The translations under genes were made by a program, and so were the position numbers. From Spirochaetales bacterium (GTDB taxonomy: Bacteria > Spirochaetota > Spirochaetia > B11-G9), in assembly GCA_027077185.1 (NCBI GenBank), contig JALTGJ010000451.1, forward strand, positions 1-6,449: 6,449 bases of DNA, in the 5' to 3' direction. The notes below the pieces were generated by a model that saw only the letters and a program-made list of their open reading frames with translations, was not told where the DNA came from and did no database searches. Of the stretch, positions 1 to 5,835 are shown piece after piece; position 1 is the first letter of the stretch; each line of letters begins with the position of its first letter.

Positions 1-104
1 TGCATTGGACAGTTCAGGGGGCTAATGCCATTATTGCACTGCGGTGTTCAAAGCTCAGCGGTCGATTCGATGATTTTATGGCTGGACGCAGGAAATCTGC
101 TTAA
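1..104 (+). CDS. ISKra4-type transposase, C-terminal end only (5' part outside window)
   Basis: Reading from base 3 gives an open frame of 33 codons ending in TAA at 102-104. It begins HWTVQGANAIIALRCS, continues with LSGRFDDF and ends in a short basic tail. The pattern 'W.v.GANAI.ALRc..lSGRF.dF' is what I know from the extreme C-terminus of ISKra4-family transposases, DDE enzymes that cut and rejoin the ends of their insertion sequence. The catalytic core lies outside the window, so whether the element is intact cannot be judged. The segment is visibly richer in G+C than the genes that follow, which fits an acquired element. Family assignment rests on about 25 residues and is therefore moderate. 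Confidence 0.6.
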   Translation, partial: HWTVQGANAIIALRCSKLSGRFDDFMAGRRKSA

Positions 105-130
105 ATAACGAAATTGTCGTACACCCTGCC
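1..130 (+). mobile_element. Right end of an ISKra4-like insertion sequence (approximate boundary)
   Basis: The transposase 3' end is followed by a short non-coding stretch. At about 105-130 it reads ATAACGAAATTGTCGTACAC and then CCTGCC, after which the sequence turns strongly AT-rich. Such a short tail between the transposase stop and the element end is usual for compact insertion sequences. The CCC-ending motif read on the other strand (GGGTGTACGACAA) would suit a terminal inverted repeat. The left end is not in the window, so neither the inverted repeat nor a target-site duplication can be confirmed, and the boundary is an estimate. Confidence 0.4.
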
Positions 131-148
131 AGATTCTAAACTCAAAAC

Positions 149-177
149 TTGTTTTTATCCATGTTACATATTATATA
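149..177 (+). promoter_or_regulatory. Candidate sigma-70-type promoter for the vapBC operon
   Basis: TTGTTT at 149-154 is followed by exactly 17 bases and then TATATA at 172-177. These match 4 of 6 bases each of the -35 and -10 consensus. Transcription would begin near 184, about 40 bases before the preferred vapB start. AT-rich DNA yields such matches by chance, so this is only a candidate. It lies just beyond the putative insertion-sequence end, in the region where an autoregulating antitoxin would be expected to bind. Confidence 0.35.
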
Positions 178-223
178 AATTATGAACCACACATTGGTTC
201 GCCAAAATACAAGTGAGGTTACT

Positions 224-481
224 ATGAAATCAATAACCATTCACGGAATAGACGATATAACATCAAAGCAATTACAAATTACTGCAGAAACTCTTGGTTT
301 AAGCCTAAATAAAACAATAAAAAAAATAATTCAGGAGGCTCTAGGGATAAAACCTGCTGAAATATCCTCCAGAAGAAAAGATTTTGAAGAATTCTGCGGC
401 CTTTGGAGTAATGAAGATCTAAAAGAATTTAATGAAGCAGTCGAACCACTAAGGCAGATAAATCCAGAGGATTGGAAATGA
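224..481 (+). CDS. vapB: VapB/FitA-type ribbon-helix-helix antitoxin
   Basis: This 85-residue protein is the probable antitoxin of the PIN toxin encoded next. The N-terminal part, about residues 1-45, has the ribbon-helix-helix layout: a short strand (KSITIHGID), then helices covering TSKQLQITAETLGLSLNKT and the following KIIQEALG. Such domains dimerise and bind operator DNA. The C-terminal part (FCGLWSNEDLKEFNEAVE and a final PEDWK) resembles the toxin-binding tail of VapB/FitA antitoxins, where 'W..ed..eF..a' is common. I chose ATG 224 because GAGG lies 5 bases upstream and the protein then begins directly with the DNA-binding strand. The in-frame ATG at 182 would add 14 unlikely residues and sits at the predicted transcription start. 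The gene overlaps the toxin gene by 4 bases (ATGA), the usual arrangement for coupled synthesis. Autorepression through the 149-177 region is inferred from the family. Confidence 0.85.
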   Translation: MKSITIHGIDDITSKQLQITAETLGLSLNKTIKKIIQEALGIKPAEISSRRKDFEEFCGLWSNEDLKEFNEAVEPLRQINPEDWK

Positions 482-864
482 AAAAAATAAGCCTCGATAC
501 AAATGCATATTCTGCTTTAATAACAGGCAATGAAATAGTTCTTGATGCTCTTGGAGAAGCCAATATAGTTTATTTATCAATTTTTGTAGTAGGAGAACTT
601 TATTATGGTTTCACTAATGGTTCTAAAGAGAAAGAAAACAGGGAAATTTTAAATAAATTCTTAAAAAAATCAACTGTCAAAATTATTCACACAACAATGG
701 AAACAGCAGAAATCTATGGTCGATTAAAAACAAATCTAAAGAGAAAAGGGAGTCCTGTACCAGTCAACGATCTATGGATTGCATCACATGCAATTGAAAC
801 AGGCTCTTTTCTTTTAACATTTGATGCTCATTTTAAAACTATCCCAGAAGTTCTACTATTTTAA
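478..864 (+). CDS. vapC: VapC-type PIN-domain ribonuclease toxin
   Basis: This 128-residue protein is a single PIN domain, the fold of VapC toxins, which are Mg/Mn-dependent ribonucleases that stop translation by cutting tRNA or rRNA. The four expected acidic positions are present: D7 (LDTNAY), E40 (VGELYYG), D98 (VNDLWIA) and D116 (LLTFDAHF). Length and order are normal, so the toxin looks intact. I chose ATG 478, which has AGAGGA at 466-471 with 6-base spacing and overlaps the antitoxin stop; an in-frame TTG at 472 is a poorer choice. The stop codon TAA ends at 864 and is followed at once by the ATG of the radical SAM gene in the same frame. The RNA target cannot be told from sequence. Confidence 0.9.
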   Translation: MKKISLDTNAYSALITGNEIVLDALGEANIVYLSIFVVGELYYGFTNGSKEKENREILNKFLKKSTVKIIHTTMETAEIYGRLKTNLKRKGSPVPVNDLWIASHAIETGSFLLTFDAHFKTIPEVLLF

Positions 865-2382
865 ATGCTGTTAATATCACCTCCAGCATCCAGAATTTGT
901 GAAGCCTATCCAGCCCTTGCCAGACTTGGTGGGGCTTTAAAAGCTCATAATGTGCCATTCAGAATACTGGATGGCAATCTGGAAGGATTATTGCATCTGA
1001 TAAATTCAGAATCTTCAAATAATGATACCTGGACCAGAAGAGCTGTTAGAGGAAGAAACCATTCTCTGAAGATTCTAACATCAACAGAAGGCTACAACAA
1101 TTTTGAAACCTATAAATCGCATATTAAGAGACTCAACAGGCTTCTTGAAACAAGTAAGCTTAACAATGGTAACAATATTACTCTGTCGAATTTTTCTACC
1201 CCCCTTTTGTCTCCCCTTAAGAGTGAAGATTTAAAATATTCTGCTGATCATTTTAATAAAAATCCATTCTACTCATGGTTTAGTGAATGTATGCCGCAGA
1301 TTTTAAATAAAATGGAATCAATTGGACATAATGTAAAATTCATAGGATTATCTGTTACTTTTCTCAGTCAGGCTCTGACAGCGTTTGCAATGGCAGGGTT
1401 TATTAGAAAACTAAGACCGGACATACAAATTGTATGGGGAGGAGGACTGATTACATCCTGGAACAGTGTAAAAAAACATACTAAATTATTTTCAGCTGAT
1501 GATATTGTAATAACAGGTCCCGGAGAAGTTCCCTTGCTAAAGCTATTTGGGATTAACGCCAGTAGCACTTTTTTTAAGCCTGACTATGAGTTTGCCATTA
1601 ATAACAAATATATTTCTCCAGGATTTATTCTTTCATACAATACTTCTGTAGGCTGCCCATGGAAGAAATGTACTTTTTGTCCGGAAAAGTATGAAGACAA
1701 TCCATATTTACAGGAATACTATTCAACAGCAACAAAAGAGTTAAATATTTTAGTAAAAAAATATAATCCGGTTCTTGTCCACCTGACAGACAGTGAAATT
1801 AGTCCTGCAATGCTTAAAGCCCTTGCAAAGAACCCAATAGGAGCCTCCTGGTACGGGTTTTGTCGATTTACAAAGATTCTTACAGATATTGAGTTTTGCA
1901 AACAACTGGCTGTCTCAGGATGTAAAATGCTTAGTATAGGGCTGGAATCAGGCGACAAGAAAGTCCTTAAGGCAATGAAAAAGGGGATTAAACTTCAAGA
2001 GGTCCCTGTAATTCTGAAAAATCTAAAAGAGGCTGGTATAGGAACTTACATATATATTCTCTTTGGGACCCCTGAAGAAGATAGATATGCAGCCTTAAAA
2101 ACAAGAGATTTTATAACTGAACATGCCCATTTAATAGATTTTTTAAATGCAGCAGTTTTTAACATGCCTGTTAACAGTGAAGAAGCCCGGTTTCTTGATA
2201 CAAATCAATTTTATGAAGGAGATCTATCATTATACTCAGAATTTATACATCCGAAGGGCTGGGGAAGAAAAGAAATAAGACAATTTTTAAAAAAAGATTT
2301 TTCATCAGTACCGGAAATACGGCAAATACTAAACAGGGTTCCACCCATATTTGATTCCAGTCATGCCCCATTTTTTCTATGA
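865..2382 (+). CDS. B12-binding-like radical SAM protein of unknown function
   Basis: This is a 505-residue cytosolic enzyme with two parts. The N-terminal part (1 to about 230) begins MLLISPPASR and continues through a Rossmann-like region with FIGLSVTFLSQAL and WGGG at 191-194. This is typical of the cobalamin-binding-like domain of B12-type radical SAM enzymes, although no DxHxxG motif for base-off cobalamin is visible. The radical SAM core follows: GCPWKKCTFCPE carries cysteines C264, C269 and C272 (spacing C-x4-C-x2-C) to ligate the 4Fe-4S cluster that cleaves S-adenosylmethionine, and GLESG at 359-363 is a further core motif. The end (HAPFF) and the long central linker recall a family I remember from Geobacter-like bacteria with no known reaction. 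The gene directly abuts vapC (TAA-ATG), lacks a nearby Shine-Dalgarno sequence and is probably translated by reinitiation. The substrate is unknown: methylation, RiPP or lipid modification are possible but unsupported. Confidence 0.85.
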   Translation: MLLISPPASRICEAYPALARLGGALKAHNVPFRILDGNLEGLLHLINSESSNNDTWTRRAVRGRNHSLKILTSTEGYNNFETYKSHIKRLNRLLETSKLNNGNNITLSNFSTPLLSPLKSEDLKYSADHFNKNPFYSWFSECMPQILNKMESIGHNVKFIGLSVTFLSQALTAFAMAGFIRKLRPDIQIVWGGGLITSWNSVKKHTKLFSADDIVITGPGEVPLLKLFGINASSTFFKPDYEFAINNKYISPGFILSYNTSVGCPWKKCTFCPEKYEDNPYLQEYYSTATKELNILVKKYNPVLVHLTDSEISPAMLKALAKNPIGASWYGFCRFTKILTDIEFCKQLAVSGCKMLSIGLESGDKKVLKAMKKGIKLQEVPVILKNLKEAGIGTYIYILFGTPEEDRYAALKTRDFITEHAHLIDFLNAAVFNMPVNSEEARFLDTNQFYEGDLSLYSEFIHPKGWGRKEIRQFLKKDFSSVPEIRQILNRVPPIFDSSHAPFFL

Positions 2383-2429
2383 TAATCTCTTTCCAATAAT
2401 TCGGTATATTTCGTCTTTTTCCCTTTTTA
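2377..2429 (-). pseudogene. Out-of-frame C-terminal tail of the RelE/ParE toxin
   Basis: Just past the toxin stop codon, in another frame, the - strand encodes KREKDEIYRIIGKRLS followed by TAG at 2379-2377. This matches the usual RelE/ParE ending of the type 'iGKRe..evYk.a.kRL'. A single one-base gain in the G run at the end of the upstream frame (a -1 shift) would give one 103-residue protein reading IEIGGELVKREKDEIYR. Two +1 shifts, in the G run and in the AAAAAGGG run, would give a 102-residue version reading GGISKKEKDEIYR. The repaired gene would overlap the 3' end of the radical SAM gene by 6 bases. It could be a real lesion, a homopolymer sequencing error or, less likely, programmed slippage. 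Confidence 0.65.
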
Positions 2430-2687
2430 CTAATTCCCCCCAATTTCAATAATTTCTATTTGTGATGGAGTTATCAATCTATAAATAATTCTTATGCTTT
2501 TTTTTGCAGCAGCATAGAGCTTAAAAAACCCTGTTAAATCTATATTGTGTTTATTACCCAATTGTTCACCTAACAGAGGTTTTTCAGACAGTTCATTAAG
2601 TTTTTTATTTACCAATTTTTTGATGCTTCCATCTAATTTCTTATAATCAATTTTTGCTTCAGGAACTAATTCAATTTCATAACTCAT
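2430..2687 (-). CDS. RelE/ParE-family toxin, C-terminus lost by frameshift
   Basis: The 85-residue open frame begins MSYEIELVPEAKIDYKKLD and continues with KLVNKKLNELSEKPLLGEQL, then FFKLYAAAKKSIRIIYRLI and IEIIEIGG. This order (N-terminal helices, then a 'kLr....yRiiY' strand pair) is that of RelE/ParE toxins, which cut mRNA on the ribosome or poison gyrase. A Shine-Dalgarno-like AGAGAAG lies 4 bases upstream of the ATG. The frame stops right after a run of six G, before the conserved final segment, which is still encoded downstream in another frame (see 2377-2429). The product therefore lacks the C-terminal residues that normally include catalytic or structural positions and may be inactive. 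I see no antitoxin gene on either side, although RelE-type toxins normally have one adjacent. It is convergent with the radical SAM gene. Confidence 0.7.
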   Translation of the reverse strand: MSYEIELVPEAKIDYKKLDGSIKKLVNKKLNELSEKPLLGEQLGNKHNIDLTGFFKLYAAAKKSIRIIYRLITPSQIEIIEIGGN

Positions 2688-2821
2688 ACGTCTTCTCTAA
2701 TAGAATGATATTTCAGTGGCGAAAAAAGCAAAAAATAATCTAAATTTGCAAACAACATAAAAGCCTGTAAATGTATAGAGTTGTTTATCAATTAATTTCT
2801 CTGCCCGGTGCATAAAAGGTT

Positions 2822-3709
2822 CTACAGTGAGTTTTCTCCCACAAACTCTTTAATAACAGCACATGCCTCATCTCCTATTCTGAGAAGATTTTCAACACTG
2901 GCTCCACCTATATGTGGAGTCATAAGAGTATTCTTTGCTTTTAAGATCGGATATTCATCTGACGGAGGGTCAGAGAGCCATACATCATTAGTATAGGCTC
3001 GTAAACGACCATCCTCAAGAGCCCGGGCCACTTCCTCAGCATTGATACATCCCGCCCTTCCGGTATTAATAAGAATCGGTCTTTTTCTGCATATATCAAT
3101 AATTGCATTATTAAACATACCTTCTGTTTCAGGAGTAAGAGGGAGATGCATCGAAATATAATCCGCTTCTCTTACTGCTTCACCTAGAGATTTTTTCATT
3201 TCAGCAAGATCACTCTTTTTTACATATTTATCATACGAAACTATCTTCATTCCAAAGGCGGAAGCACGTTTTGCAACCTCTTTAGCTACATTACCAATGC
3301 CAACCAGACAGAGTGTTTTCCCAAACAACTCGGTTCTTTTCAGCTGTTTTTTTGTCCATTCACCCTTAACCATACTGTTATGACCTTCGATAATTCTACT
3401 TGGTACAGCAAGCATAAAAGCAAGAGTTAGCTCAGCAACTGTTACTGAAGAAGCCTTTGGGGTGTTACGAACCATAATACCTTTGGACTCAGCATATTCC
3501 TTATCGATATTATCAATCCCAACACCACCACGAATGATAAGTTTAAGATTCTTTGCACTGTCAATATACGCTCTATCACATTTTGTTTTGCTCCGAACAA
3601 GAACCACAGATGCTTCATGAAGTCTGGATTTATCATCAGTAACTTCACCAAACACTCCCAGTTTCTGCACAAGTGAATCATCAAAAGCGTCTGAAATTAA
3701 TAGTAACAT
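2822..3709 (-). CDS. D-2-hydroxyacid dehydrogenase, phosphoglycerate-dehydrogenase type
   Basis: This is a 295-residue NAD-dependent enzyme that interconverts a D-2-hydroxy acid and a 2-oxo acid in the cytosol. The substrate-binding half has IIRGGVGIDNID (58-69) and VAELTLAFML, characteristic of the SerA/PGDH branch. The nucleotide-binding half has GIGNVA at 137-142 (Ala in place of the usual third Gly) and acidic D160 after the second strand, which favours NAD over NADP. The catalytic set is R218 (NTGRAG) and H266 (TPHIGGAS), but the usual Glu of 'DVFexEP' appears as D247 in DVWLSDPP. No C-terminal ACT regulatory domain is present, so it is shorter than serine-regulated SerA. The start ATG at 3709 is set by GGAGG 5 bases upstream. 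Serine synthesis is possible, but the catabolic neighbours make another 2-hydroxy acid equally plausible. Confidence 0.85.
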   Translation of the reverse strand: MLLLISDAFDDSLVQKLGVFGEVTDDKSRLHEASVVLVRSKTKCDRAYIDSAKNLKLIIRGGVGIDNIDKEYAESKGIMVRNTPKASSVTVAELTLAFMLAVPSRIIEGHNSMVKGEWTKKQLKRTELFGKTLCLVGIGNVAKEVAKRASAFGMKIVSYDKYVKKSDLAEMKKSLGEAVREADYISMHLPLTPETEGMFNNAIIDICRKRPILINTGRAGCINAEEVARALEDGRLRAYTNDVWLSDPPSDEYPILKAKNTLMTPHIGGASVENLLRIGDEACAVIKEFVGENSL

Positions 3710-3714
3710 TAAAG

Positions 3715-3719
3715 CCTCC
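3715..3719 (-). promoter_or_regulatory. Strong Shine-Dalgarno that fixes the dehydrogenase start
   Basis: On the - strand GGAGG lies 5 bases before ATG 3709 (GGAGGCTTTAATG). The longer reading starting at 3721 would put its own ATG partly on top of this site and add only four residues (MEAL). The 3709 start is therefore preferred. Confidence 0.7.
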
Positions 3720-3795
3720 ATATATTTACATTGGTCTATCTTTATTTGGAATCATACACTTACAGTATAATAAAAAATAATAAATTCTTTTTTAT

Positions 3796-3821
3796 AAAAA
3801 GTCCGGCAACCCCCTGGGGTT
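3796..3821 (-). terminator. Possible weak terminator after the YheO-type regulator gene
   Basis: The palindrome AACCCCCTGGGGTT at 3808-3821 lies directly behind the regulator stop codon. Read on the - strand it can form a 5-6 bp GC-rich stem with a very short loop. A run of five T follows on that strand at 3800-3796, but only after a 7-base gap. The stem is short and the T tract displaced, so termination may be partial and read-through into the dehydrogenase gene is possible. Confidence 0.35.
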
Positions 3822-3822
3822 A

Positions 3823-4518
3823 TCAGAGCATCTCTCCAAGATCGGTTTTAATTTGTCTAAGATAATTGTATACCGTATACCTGGAAATTCCCATTTTACT
3901 GGCAGTAAGATCAATACCATTTTTGATATTAAAAACACCTCTTGTATACAACTGTTCTACAATCATTTTATTTTTTTGAGTAGGCGAATAGCCTGTCTGG
4001 TTATGGACATTAGTAATTACATCATTTAAAGCAGATTCAAATAAATCCTTAGCCGTAGTTAAATGGGGTGTATTCAAAAACTTATTATCCTCGAAAAAGG
4101 GTAATAAAGATGAAACAACTTCCAGAAAAGGTGCAGATATATCAAAGTTGATAGCAAGAAAACCTATAGGCACATCCTCCGTGTTACGAATCAGGATAGT
4201 TATTGACTTAAGAGTTTTACCGTTTTTCCTTTTCGTATAGAAGGGTCCGGCAACATTTCTATTGTTTTCTCTCATCTCAATAAACCCGCTAAGAGTACGC
4301 TTACCCATAGGATCACCTTTTTTACGGTTTGTAATATGCCCATTCTCAATGAACACAATCGAGTGTTCTACATCATCCAGCGAAAATAGTAAAACCTCAC
4401 AATATTTACCAAAAAGAAGGGCAATCCCTTCTACTACACTTGATAGCTGCTTTAGTATTGCAGAATCTGCATCTGTTAATTTTTTTGGTAAGATATCGGT
4501 ATTATGACTGTTTTCCAT
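3823..4518 (-). CDS. YheO/DauR-type transcriptional regulator (PAS-like plus helix-turn-helix)
   Basis: This is a 231-residue DNA-binding protein. Residues about 20-130 form a YheO-type PAS-like sensor domain, with the family-like segments ENGHITNRKKGDP (58-70), GPFYTKRKNGKTLKSITI (91-108) and PIGFLAINFDIS (117-128). Residues about 182-224 form the C-terminal helix-turn-helix (VEQLYTRGVFNIKNGID, then TASKMGISRYTVYNYLRQI), the HTH_22 type. The family includes DauR, which controls D-arginine use in Pseudomonas, and related regulators of amino-acid catabolism. The start has AGAGGGG 4 bases upstream. The gene sits between the M20 hydrolase and the dehydrogenase genes on the same strand, with gaps of 156 and 113 bases, so it may control either or both from the intergenic regions. 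The ligand is unknown. Confidence 0.88.
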   Translation of the reverse strand: MENSHNTDILPKKLTDADSAILKQLSSVVEGIALLFGKYCEVLLFSLDDVEHSIVFIENGHITNRKKGDPMGKRTLSGFIEMRENNRNVAGPFYTKRKNGKTLKSITILIRNTEDVPIGFLAINFDISAPFLEVVSSLLPFFEDNKFLNTPHLTTAKDLFESALNDVITNVHNQTGYSPTQKNKMIVEQLYTRGVFNIKNGIDLTASKMGISRYTVYNYLRQIKTDLGEML

Positions 4519-4587
4519 ATAGCCCCTCTGATTTTTCTGCTTTATACTGCATGGTCACAAATGACACAGTCTAAATCAAACTATCCT

Positions 4588-4606
4588 CAATAGCAATAGT
4601 TTATTG
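4588..4606. repeat. CAATAG tandem repeat and short inverted repeat, possible operator
   Basis: CAATAG occurs twice in tandem (4588-4593 and 4594-4599). The second copy starts the perfect inverted repeat CAATA-GTT-TATTG (4594-4606). It lies upstream of the regulator gene, about 70-90 bases from its ATG, where an autoregulatory site could be. In AT-rich DNA a 5-base arm is weak evidence. Confidence 0.25.
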
Positions 4607-4628
4607 GTCAATTTTACCAGAATCTATA

Positions 4629-4652
4629 CCTTTTAAACATAATAGTAAAAGG
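4629..4652. repeat. Inverted repeat behind the M20 hydrolase gene
   Basis: CCTTTTA (4629-4635) and TAAAAGG (4646-4652) are perfect 7-base arms with a 10-base loop, 23 bases beyond the hydrolase stop codon. The stem is AT-rich and no T tract follows on the - strand. It is therefore a poor terminator and might only slow 3' exonucleases or serve as a binding site. Confidence 0.3.
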
Positions 4653-4674
4653 ATTTAAGAAGAACAAACTCCTA

Positions 4675-5835
4675 TTACTTATCCAAAAGGTAGCGTATAT
4701 AAACTTCAGCTATTCGTCTTACTGATGATACTTTTATATTTTCATCACGCTGATGCGCATTAGAGTCATCTCCAGGTCCTAATATTACAAAAGGGACATT
4801 GTGTTCCGGAATCAATTGTGAACCATCTGTATAGAAATGAAGGCCCCTTTCTTTTGTATTCATCCCAAGACTCTTCATAATTTTCTGCATCTCTACAACA
4901 AGTGATTTATCTAAAGCTGTTTCAATTGCCGGACGATTGTTTTCCACACTAATATCAAATCCCAAACCAGGAATTTCTTTCTTCAAAACTTCTGCCAAAT
5001 CCCTGCAGGTTTCAAGGACATCTTTGTGATCAATATCCGGAGTAGTTCTTATATCAAGGGTGGCCTCTGCCTGCTCAGGAATTACATTAGACATGATACC
5101 ACCACTCATCTTCGTTAAGGATATTGTTGCCCTTCCAAGTAAATAGTGTTCCTTTTTAAAATCAAGCTTTTTTCGGATTCGATCAATTAATTCAATTAAA
5201 TTCTCTACTGCATTGATACCCATATTTGGCATTGATGCATGAGCAAGTTTGCCATTTGAGACAATTTTCAACCAAAGAGCCCCCTTTTCCGCTAAACCTA
5301 ATTGCTCTCTTGAAGGTTCTGAAATTATTACTTCAGATAAATTCTTTAGTTTCTTTGTTTTTGACATAGCAAGAATGCCAATCCCATCAGTTTCTTCATC
5401 TGCAGTAAATCCAAATACAAGTGATTGTGAAGGAACTATATTATTTTGTATAAAATACAATGCTGTTATTATCATAGATGTCACACCACCTTTCATATCA
5501 GCTGTTCCCCGTCCATACATAGTTTCCCCTTCCAGAGTTCCACTAAAGGGAGGATATTTCCAATCATCTTTCTTGCCGGCAGTAACGGTATCAATATGAC
5601 CAAAGAAACCGACAGATTTATCCTTGTTTTTGCCTGGAATTGTAATAATTAATGATCCCCGATTTTTCCCATGATCCAGTATCTGGTAATCCAGATTTTC
5701 CTGAGGAAAATATGTAAGAATATGTTTTACAAGATCCATCTCATTACCTTCCGGCTGGCTGGTTTTTATTTGCACAATATTTTGTAAAACCGATACGTGA
5801 TCTGTCTGGTTAAGAAATTTTGTTACATCACTCAT
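4675..5835 (-). CDS. M20 family metallohydrolase (ArgE/DapE-type deacylase or peptidase)
   Basis: This 386-residue cytosolic enzyme hydrolyses an amide bond with a two-metal (usually zinc) centre. The M20 residues are all visible: H80 and D82 (FFGHIDTV), bridging D113 ([10 protein letters not shown]), catalytic E147 with E148 (TADEETDG), E173 (ISEPS) and H361 (NAHQRDE). H199 (LAHASMP) and R234 (GRATIS), near the dimerisation domain, and TDG at 336-338 are also typical. Length is normal for ArgE/DapE/acetylornithine-deacetylase relatives, which act on N-acyl amino acids, N-succinyl-diaminopimelate or carbamoyl compounds; the exact substrate is not readable. The start overlaps the etfA stop by 4 bases (ATGA), with AGAGGTG 8 bases upstream, so the two genes are almost certainly one operon. 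No arg or dap genes are adjacent, so a catabolic role is more likely than a biosynthetic one. Confidence 0.87.
   Translation of the reverse strand: MSDVTKFLNQTDHVSVLQNIVQIKTSQPEGNEMDLVKHILTYFPQENLDYQILDHGKNRGSLIITIPGKNKDKSVGFFGHIDTVTAGKKDDWKYPPFSGTLEGETMYGRGTADMKGGVTSMIITALYFIQNNIVPSQSLVFGFTADEETDGIGILAMSKTKKLKNLSEVIISEPSREQLGLAEKGALWLKIVSNGKLAHASMPNMGINAVENLIELIDRIRKKLDFKKEHYLLGRATISLTKMSGGIMSNVIPEQAEATLDIRTTPDIDHKDVLETCRDLAEVLKKEIPGLGFDISVENNRPAIETALDKSLVVEMQKIMKSLGMNTKERGLHFYTDGSQLIPEHNVPFVILGPGDDSNAHQRDENIKVSSVRRIAEVYIRYLLDK

Noticed and set aside
182..223. Upstream ATG at 182 as the antitoxin start
   Set aside because: It has no ribosome binding site, coincides with the predicted transcription start, and adds 14 residues before the ribbon-helix-helix strand. 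ATG 224 has GAGG at 5-base spacing.
1368..1958. Open frames on the - strand inside the radical SAM gene
   Set aside because: They lie fully within a well-supported gene in antisense, have no family resemblance and no ribosome binding site worth noting.
2243..2449. A 68-codon - strand ORF at the radical SAM 3' end
   Set aside because: Its first residues (GGISKKGK) are part of the shifted RelE tail region and the rest is antisense to the radical SAM gene. It is explained by the frameshift, not as a separate gene.
2750..2786. AAACAAC...GTTGTTT inverted repeat upstream of the RelE-type toxin
   Set aside because: The arms are 7 bases with a 23-base loop in AT-rich DNA and no T tract, which is within chance expectation; not listed as a terminator or operator.
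2808..2996. A + strand ORF opposite the end of the dehydrogenase
   Set aside because: It is antisense to a conserved coding region (TPHIGGAS) and has no recognisable protein features.
3731..4607. Shared GACCAAT in front of both the dehydrogenase and the regulator genes
   Set aside because: Only seven bases match and the flanks differ, too little to propose a common operator.
4262..5652. + strand ORFs opposite the regulator and the M20 hydrolase
   Set aside because: All mirror strongly conserved coding sequence on the - strand and have no start signals or domains of their own.
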